Of a stretch of DNA of 64,000 nucleotides, positions 60,027-64,000 are shown in pieces (position 1 is the first letter of the stretch; every line of letters begins with the position of its first letter). The notes beneath the pieces are model-generated. The model was not told the DNA's origin. It was given only the letters and a program-made list of their open reading frames with translations, and did not search any database. The stretch is taken from contig JBKQRV010000162.1 in the NCBI GenBank assembly GCA_052143835.1, positions 58,155 to 122,154 on the forward strand, read 5' to 3'. Source of the DNA: DASPPM01 sp052143835 (GTDB taxonomy: Bacteria; Pseudomonadota; Alphaproteobacteria; JACZXZ01). A program made the translations under genes and the position numbers.

Positions 60027-61421
60027 TCAGTGCGCCAGTGCCTTGACGATCTCCTCGCACATCTTCTTTGCGTCGCCGAACAGCATCATGGTGTTGTTGC
60101 GATAGAAGAGCGGGTTGTCGATGCCCGCGTAGCCCGAGGCGAGCGAGCGCTTGACGAAGAGCACCGTCTTCGCGTTCTCGACGTCGAGCACCGGCATGCC
60201 GTAGATCGGGCTCTGGGGATCGTTCTTGGCGGCCGGGTTGGTCACGTCGTTGGCGCCGATCACGAAGGCGACGTCGGTGGTGGAGAAGTCGCGGTTGATC
60301 TCCTCGAGCTCGAGCACCTCGTCGTAGGGCACGTTGGCCTCGGCGAGCAGCACGTTCATGTGGCCGGGCATGCGTCCCGCCACCGGGTGGATGGCATAGC
60401 GCACCTTGATCTTTTCCTTCTTGAGAAGGTCGGCCATCTCGCGCAGCGCATGCTGGGCCTGCGCGACCGCCATGCCGTAGCCCGGCACGATGACGACGGC
60501 ACCGGCGTTCTTGAGGATGAAGGCCGCGTCGTCGGCCGAGCCCTGCTTGACCGTGCGATCGGCGGCGCCGGCCCCCGCCGCCGCCGCGGTCTCGCCGCCG
60601 AAGCCGCCGAGGATGACGTTGAAGATCGAGCGGTTCATCCCCTTGCACATGATGTAGCTCAGGATGGCGCCCGAGGAGCCGACAAGGGCACCCGTGACGA
60701 TGAGCAGGCTGTTCGCGAGCGTGAAGCCGATGCCGCACGCCGCCCAGCCCGAGTAGCTGTTGAGCATCGAGATCACGACCGGCATGTCCGCCCCGCCGAT
60801 CGGCAGGATGAGGAGGAAGCCGAGGGTCAGCGACAGGATCACGATGAGCCAGAAGGCGAGCGGCGCGCCCGAGGCGGCGAACCAGACGATGAGCAGTATG
60901 AGCGCCACGCCCTGCGCCGCGTTCAGGAGGTGCTGGCCCGGGAAGACGAGGGGCTTGCCCGAGAGGATCGCCTGCAGCTTGGCAAAGGCGATGATCGAGC
61001 CGGTGAAGGTGACGGCGCCGATCGCGGTGCCGATGCTCATCTCGATGAGGCTCGAGAGGTGGATGCCGCCCGCGCCCATGATGCCGTAAGCTTCCGGGTG
61101 ATAGAAGGCGGCGGCGGCGACGCACACGGCAGCCAAGCCGACCAGGCTGTGGAACGCCGCCACGAGCTGGGGCAGCGCCGTCATGTGGATGCGCAGCGCG
61201 ATGACGGTGCCGATCGAGCCGCCGATGAGCACGCCGACGATGATCAGTCCGTAGCTCACCACGCCGGGGGCCGCGAGCGTGGTCGCCACCGCGATGAGCA
61301 TGCCGATGACGCCGACGATGTTGCCCATCCGGGCGCTGTCGGGCGAGGAGAGGCCCCGCAGCGCCATGATGAAGCAGATCGAGGCGACGAGATAGGCGAT
61401 GGCCGCGAGATTTGCGCTCAT
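60027..61421 (-). CDS. pntB: NAD(P) transhydrogenase subunit beta
   Basis: 464 residues. About nine N-terminal membrane segments and a C-terminal NADP-binding domain III with VIVPGYGMAVAQAQHALREM and IHPVAGRMPGHMNVLLAEAN, VIGANDVTNPAAKND. It moves hydride between NADH and NADP using the proton gradient. Last gene of the pntA1-A2-B operon, 15 bases after pntA2. Confidence 0.96.
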   Translation of the reverse strand: MSANLAAIAYLVASICFIMALRGLSSPDSARMGNIVGVIGMLIAVATTLAAPGVVSYGLIIVGVLIGGSIGTVIALRIHMTALPQLVAAFHSLVGLAAVCVAAAAFYHPEAYGIMGAGGIHLSSLIEMSIGTAIGAVTFTGSIIAFAKLQAILSGKPLVFPGQHLLNAAQGVALILLIVWFAASGAPLAFWLIVILSLTLGFLLILPIGGADMPVVISMLNSYSGWAACGIGFTLANSLLIVTGALVGSSGAILSYIMCKGMNRSIFNVILGGFGGETAAAAGAGAADRTVKQGSADDAAFILKNAGAVVIVPGYGMAVAQAQHALREMADLLKKEKIKVRYAIHPVAGRMPGHMNVLLAEANVPYDEVLELEEINRDFSTTDVAFVIGANDVTNPAAKNDPQSPIYGMPVLDVENAKTVLFVKRSLASGYAGIDNPLFYRNNTMMLFGDAKKMCEEIVKALAH

Positions 61422-61436
61422 GATTCCGTTTCCCGC

Positions 61437-61847
61437 CTACTTGCGCCTTTGGAACATCTGCAGCATGCGCTGGGTCACGATGAAGCCGCCGAAGATATTG
61501 ACGGAGGCGAGCGTCACCGCGGCGAAGCCCATGATCTTCGAGAAATTCAAATCGGCGGGGCCGGCCGCAAGCAGGGCCCCCACGATGATCACGCTCGAGA
61601 TCGCGTTGGTCACCGACATGAGCGGGGAGTGGAGTGCGGGCGTCACCTTCCACACCACGTAATAGCCGACGAAGCAGGCGAGCGCGAACACGGTCAATCC
61701 GATCACCGCGGGATCGAGGCCGGCGCCGTGGGCCTGCTGCGAGCCGAGCTGCGTCGCCTCGTAGGCAAGCCGCGCCGCGTCGTCCGCGAGCTTGGCAGCC
61801 CCCGTCGCAAGACGCGAGGCGTGGTCGGCGAGTGTCGTCGGATCCAT
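61437..61847 (-). CDS. pntA2: NAD(P) transhydrogenase subunit alpha, membrane part
   Basis: 136 residues with three to four membrane segments (LTVFALACFVGYYVVWKVTP, LHSPLMSVTNAISSVIIVGA, NIFGGFIVTQRMLQMFQRRK). This is domain II of PntA, encoded separately as usual in Alphaproteobacteria. The N-terminal 50 residues are Ala/Asp-rich linker. Confidence 0.95.
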   Translation of the reverse strand: MDPTTLADHASRLATGAAKLADDAARLAYEATQLGSQQAHGAGLDPAVIGLTVFALACFVGYYVVWKVTPALHSPLMSVTNAISSVIIVGALLAAGPADLNFSKIMGFAAVTLASVNIFGGFIVTQRMLQMFQRRK

Positions 61848-61866
61848 GGGGTACCTCTCGTGACTT

Positions 61867-63027
61867 TCAGGCGGCGGTAGGGGCGGCGGCGAAGCTCGGA
61901 TGGACGACCTTGCCGTCGCGGGTCAAAAGCGTGCCCTTGACCAGCTCGTCGTCCCATTTGATCTCGAGACCGCCGCCCTCCTTCTTCGCGAACGGCGCCA
62001 GGAAATTGTAGAGGTTGCGGGCGTAGAGTGCCGAGGCGTCGACCGCGATGCGGCTCGGGTAGTTGGTATAGCCGACGATGGTGACGCCGTGCTTGACCAC
62101 GACCTGGCCCGGCTCCGAGAGCGGGCAATTGCCGCCCGCCTCGACGGCCAAATCGACGATCACCGAGCCCGGCTTCATCTCCTTGACCATCTCCTCGCTG
62201 ATGAGGACCGGCGCCGGCCGGCCCGGGATGAGTGCCGTGGTGATGGCGATGTCCTGCTTCTTGAGCGTCTCGCGCAGCACGGCCGCCTGCTTCTGCTTGT
62301 ATTCCTCGCTCATCTCCTTGGCATAGCCCCCCTTGGTCTCGGCCTCCTTGGTCGCCGCGGCGTCGACCTCGACGAAGCTCGCCCCGAGCGACTGCACCTG
62401 CTCCTTGACCGCCGGGCGCACGTCGTAGCCCGAGACCACCGCACCCAGGCGCCGCGCGGTCGCGATCGCCTGCAGGCCGGCGACGCCCACGCCCATCACG
62501 ATCACCTTCGCGGGCGCCACCGTGCCCGCCGCGGTCATCATCATCGGGAAGGCCTTGCCGAATTGCACGGCGGCGTCGAGCACCGCCTTGTAGCCCGCGA
62601 GGTTCGCCTGCGAGGAGAGCACGTCCATCGACTGCGCGCGCGAGATGCGCGGCATGAGCTCCATCGCGAAGGCCGAGATCCCCGCCGCCGCATAGCCCTC
62701 GATGCGCTCGCGCGCGCCGTAGGGCGAGAGCATGGCGACGAGGAGCGCACCGCGCTTCATGAGCGAGAGCTCGTCGTTGCCCTCGGCTGCGCCGAGCGGG
62801 CGCTGCACCTTGAGTACGATATCCGCGTCCTTGAGCGCCGCCGCGGCGCTCTCGGCGATGGTGGCGCCTGCCTGGCGATAGGCCTCGTCGGGGAACGAAG
62901 CGGCGGACCCCGCCGCCTGCTCGACCACGACCTCAAGACCGAGGCCGGCGAATCTCTTGGCCGTCTCCGGCGTCGCGGCGACGCGCTTCTCGCCTTCGCG
63001 CCGCTCCTTGGCAATAGCGATTTTCAT
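61867..63027 (-). CDS. pntA1: NAD(P) transhydrogenase subunit alpha, NAD-binding part
   Basis: 386 residues of the alanine-dehydrogenase/PNT fold (MKIAIAKERREGEKRVAATP, RAQSMDVLSSQANLAGYKAV, NAD motif GVGVAGLQAIATARRLGAVV). It binds NADH in domain I. ATG 63027 fits the family N-terminus; the frame upstream is open but not similar. First gene of the operon, divergent from the DUF2141 gene 273 bases away. Confidence 0.95.
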   Translation of the reverse strand: MKIAIAKERREGEKRVAATPETAKRFAGLGLEVVVEQAAGSAASFPDEAYRQAGATIAESAAAALKDADIVLKVQRPLGAAEGNDELSLMKRGALLVAMLSPYGARERIEGYAAAGISAFAMELMPRISRAQSMDVLSSQANLAGYKAVLDAAVQFGKAFPMMMTAAGTVAPAKVIVMGVGVAGLQAIATARRLGAVVSGYDVRPAVKEQVQSLGASFVEVDAAATKEAETKGGYAKEMSEEYKQKQAAVLRETLKKQDIAITTALIPGRPAPVLISEEMVKEMKPGSVIVDLAVEAGGNCPLSEPGQVVVKHGVTIVGYTNYPSRIAVDASALYARNLYNFLAPFAKKEGGGLEIKWDDELVKGTLLTRDGKVVHPSFAAAPTAA

Positions 63028-63300
63028 GGGGGGACCGTCCGCTGGCCGTCTAGCCGCTCGAGCTCGTTTGCGGGCGACACAATGCCTGCTCGCGCGCGAT
63101 TTGTGAAGCCTTGTTCGCAGTTGCAGCGAAGTTTTCGCCGGCCCCTCCTTGGAACGGCTCCAATGTCGGTCGACCGACTTTCCGCATAAGCCGGCCGAAC
63201 CGGGTGCCGGCGGCGGCCGCCAACTTATCCCCTTGGCCGCGCGGGCCGGATTTGTCACAATCGCCGCCGCTCGTGACCTCCGCTACCGGTGTGCCCCGAC

Positions 63301-63780
63301 ATGAATGCTGCGGCGACGCGTTTGCGCTCCCTCGACCTAAGGGGCGGACTGGCGCGGGGATTCCTCGCTCTGGCGCTCCTTCTTCTCGTAGCCGGGCCGG
63401 GGGGTGCCTTGGCGGCGGAGCTCACCATCACGGTCGAGAACATACGCAGCGACCAGGGCCAAATCCGCATTTCCGTCTATAGCTCAGAGGCCCAATGGCC
63501 GGACAAACCGGCCAAGGACATGGGCCAGGCCAAGCCGGCCCAGGTGGGCTCCGTCGTCTTCAAATACGATCTGCCGCCAGGCGTCTATGCGGTCAACGCC
63601 TTTCACGACGAGAAGGGCACCGGCAAATTCGCGACCAACTTCCTCGGCATGCCGCTCGAGGGCTACGGCTTCTCCAACGACGTGCGGCCCAACCTCCTCT
63701 CGGCGCCGAGCTTCTACAAGGCGGCCTTCACGCTCCTCCCCGTGGGCGGCGTCATCCACTTCAAGCTGGTCTATCCCTAG
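63301..63780 (+). CDS. DUF2141 exported protein
   Basis: 159 residues. A Sec signal peptide (FLALALLLLVAGPGGALAAE) and the DUF2141 core: GQIRISVYSSEAQWPDKPAK, YAVNAFHDEKGTGKFATNFL and GMPLEGYGFSND. A beta-sandwich of unknown role, periplasmic or secreted. ATG 63301, with GTG 63289 as alternative. Monocistronic; followed by a palindromic repeat. Confidence 0.88.
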   Translation: MNAAATRLRSLDLRGGLARGFLALALLLLVAGPGGALAAELTITVENIRSDQGQIRISVYSSEAQWPDKPAKDMGQAKPAQVGSVVFKYDLPPGVYAVNAFHDEKGTGKFATNFLGMPLEGYGFSNDVRPNLLSAPSFYKAAFTLLPVGGVIHFKLVYP

Positions 63781-63862
63781 CCGGGCAAGGGCTCGGGATT
63801 CTAGCGCCATTGATCGGGCCGCCGCGTAAAATCTCGATTTCAAACTCGGCAAGCGGAGCTGA

Positions 63863-63927
63863 GGCTCCCTTCTCCTCTCCTCCTTCAGGAGGAGAGAGGA
63901 GGGAGCCCCCGCGGGCCAAAGGCCCGC
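63863..63927. repeat. Palindromic repeat at the window end
   Basis: GGCTCCCTTCTCCTCTCCTC and GAGGAGAGAGGAGGGAGCC (63863-63907) form an almost perfect 20-base stem around a TTCA loop. GCGGGCC AAA GGCCCGC (63911-63927) is a second hairpin. A dispersed alphaproteobacterial intergenic element and possible transcript end for the DUF2141 gene. Nothing recognisable follows to 64000. Confidence 0.75.
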
Positions 63928-64000
63928 GTCTTCGGCATCATGCATAAGAGGCGCGCTACGCGCGCCGGGCGAAGCGATGGGAAGGTGAGGAGGGCGAGCG

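Noticed and set aside
1..64000. CRISPR array, tRNA or rRNA genes
   Set aside because: No regularly spaced repeats, cloverleaf-type sequences or rRNA segments were recognised on reading; a tRNAscan/CRISPR search could still find weak cases.

Overview
The window is high-GC bacterial chromosome of alphaproteobacterial type. The support is gene content: a cysteine-free L31, an S21 of alphaproteobacterial type, DUF1013 and DUF1192 beside a PIG3-type quinone oxidoreductase, DUF465 genes, COQ9, a split PntA1/PntA2/PntB transhydrogenase, and several palindromic intergenic repeats of the kind dispersed in Rhizobiales genomes. I cannot name the genus. Most of the window is ordinary core and metabolic chromosome. 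Accessory material is concentrated at 18.1-24.1 kb, 29.3-31.5 kb and 50.1-50.7 kb.

Layout. 0-5 kb: 3' end of an inositol monophosphatase, then a probable trans-envelope set (OmpA-domain protein, ExbB/MotA-like channel, coiled-coil OmpA/MotB-like protein) and rpmE. 5.0-5.7 kb: a small heat-shock gene with a sigma-32-type promoter and a ROSE-like RNA thermometer. 5.7-12.3 kb: a tartrate/D-malate-type dehydrogenase, a metY-hydrolase pair, two candidate small RNAs in a 711-base gene-free gap, a fumarylacetoacetate-hydrolase-family enzyme and an amidase. 12.4-18 kb: DUF1192, quinone oxidoreductase, DUF1013 and a TRAP transporter operon. 18.1-24.1 kb: a likely defence island, with an antitoxin and toxin stub, a 1362-residue protein with a predicted N-terminal nuclease, STAND-like NTPase and helical C-terminus (Avs-like layout), and a cysteine-rich VRR-NUC protein. 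24.3-29.2 kb: propionyl-CoA synthetase, another acyl-CoA ligase and a PLP-dependent ammonia-lyase. 29.3-31.5 kb: a complete insertion sequence with two passenger genes and an 8-bp target duplication. 31.7-35.8 kb: a sugar/glycerol-phosphate-type ABC importer. 36-43 kb: DUF465 genes, phosphofructokinase, diguanylate cyclase, purEK, def-COQ9 and rpsU.

43-50 kb: a Tat-exported protein resembling phage tailspikes, then a tightly coupled operon for a divergent B12-dependent acyl-CoA mutase (TetR regulator, small subunit, large subunit, MeaB-type GTPase). 50-57.9 kb: an orphan HigA antitoxin with a HigB stub, then alpha-2-macroglobulin with PBP1C, a periplasmic protease-trap and cell-wall-repair pair. 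58-59.3 kb: an encapsulated ferritin and its encapsulin shell, an iron-storage nanocompartment. 59.3-64 kb: a periplasmic coiled-coil protein, pntB-pntA2-pntA1, a DUF2141 protein and a palindromic repeat.

The most interesting items are the nuclease-STAND/VRR-NUC pair, the passenger-carrying insertion sequence, the tailspike-like Tat substrate, the mutase that appears to lack the carboxylate-binding arginine, and the tandem small-RNA candidates upstream of metY. All assignments come from reading the sequence; no database search was run.
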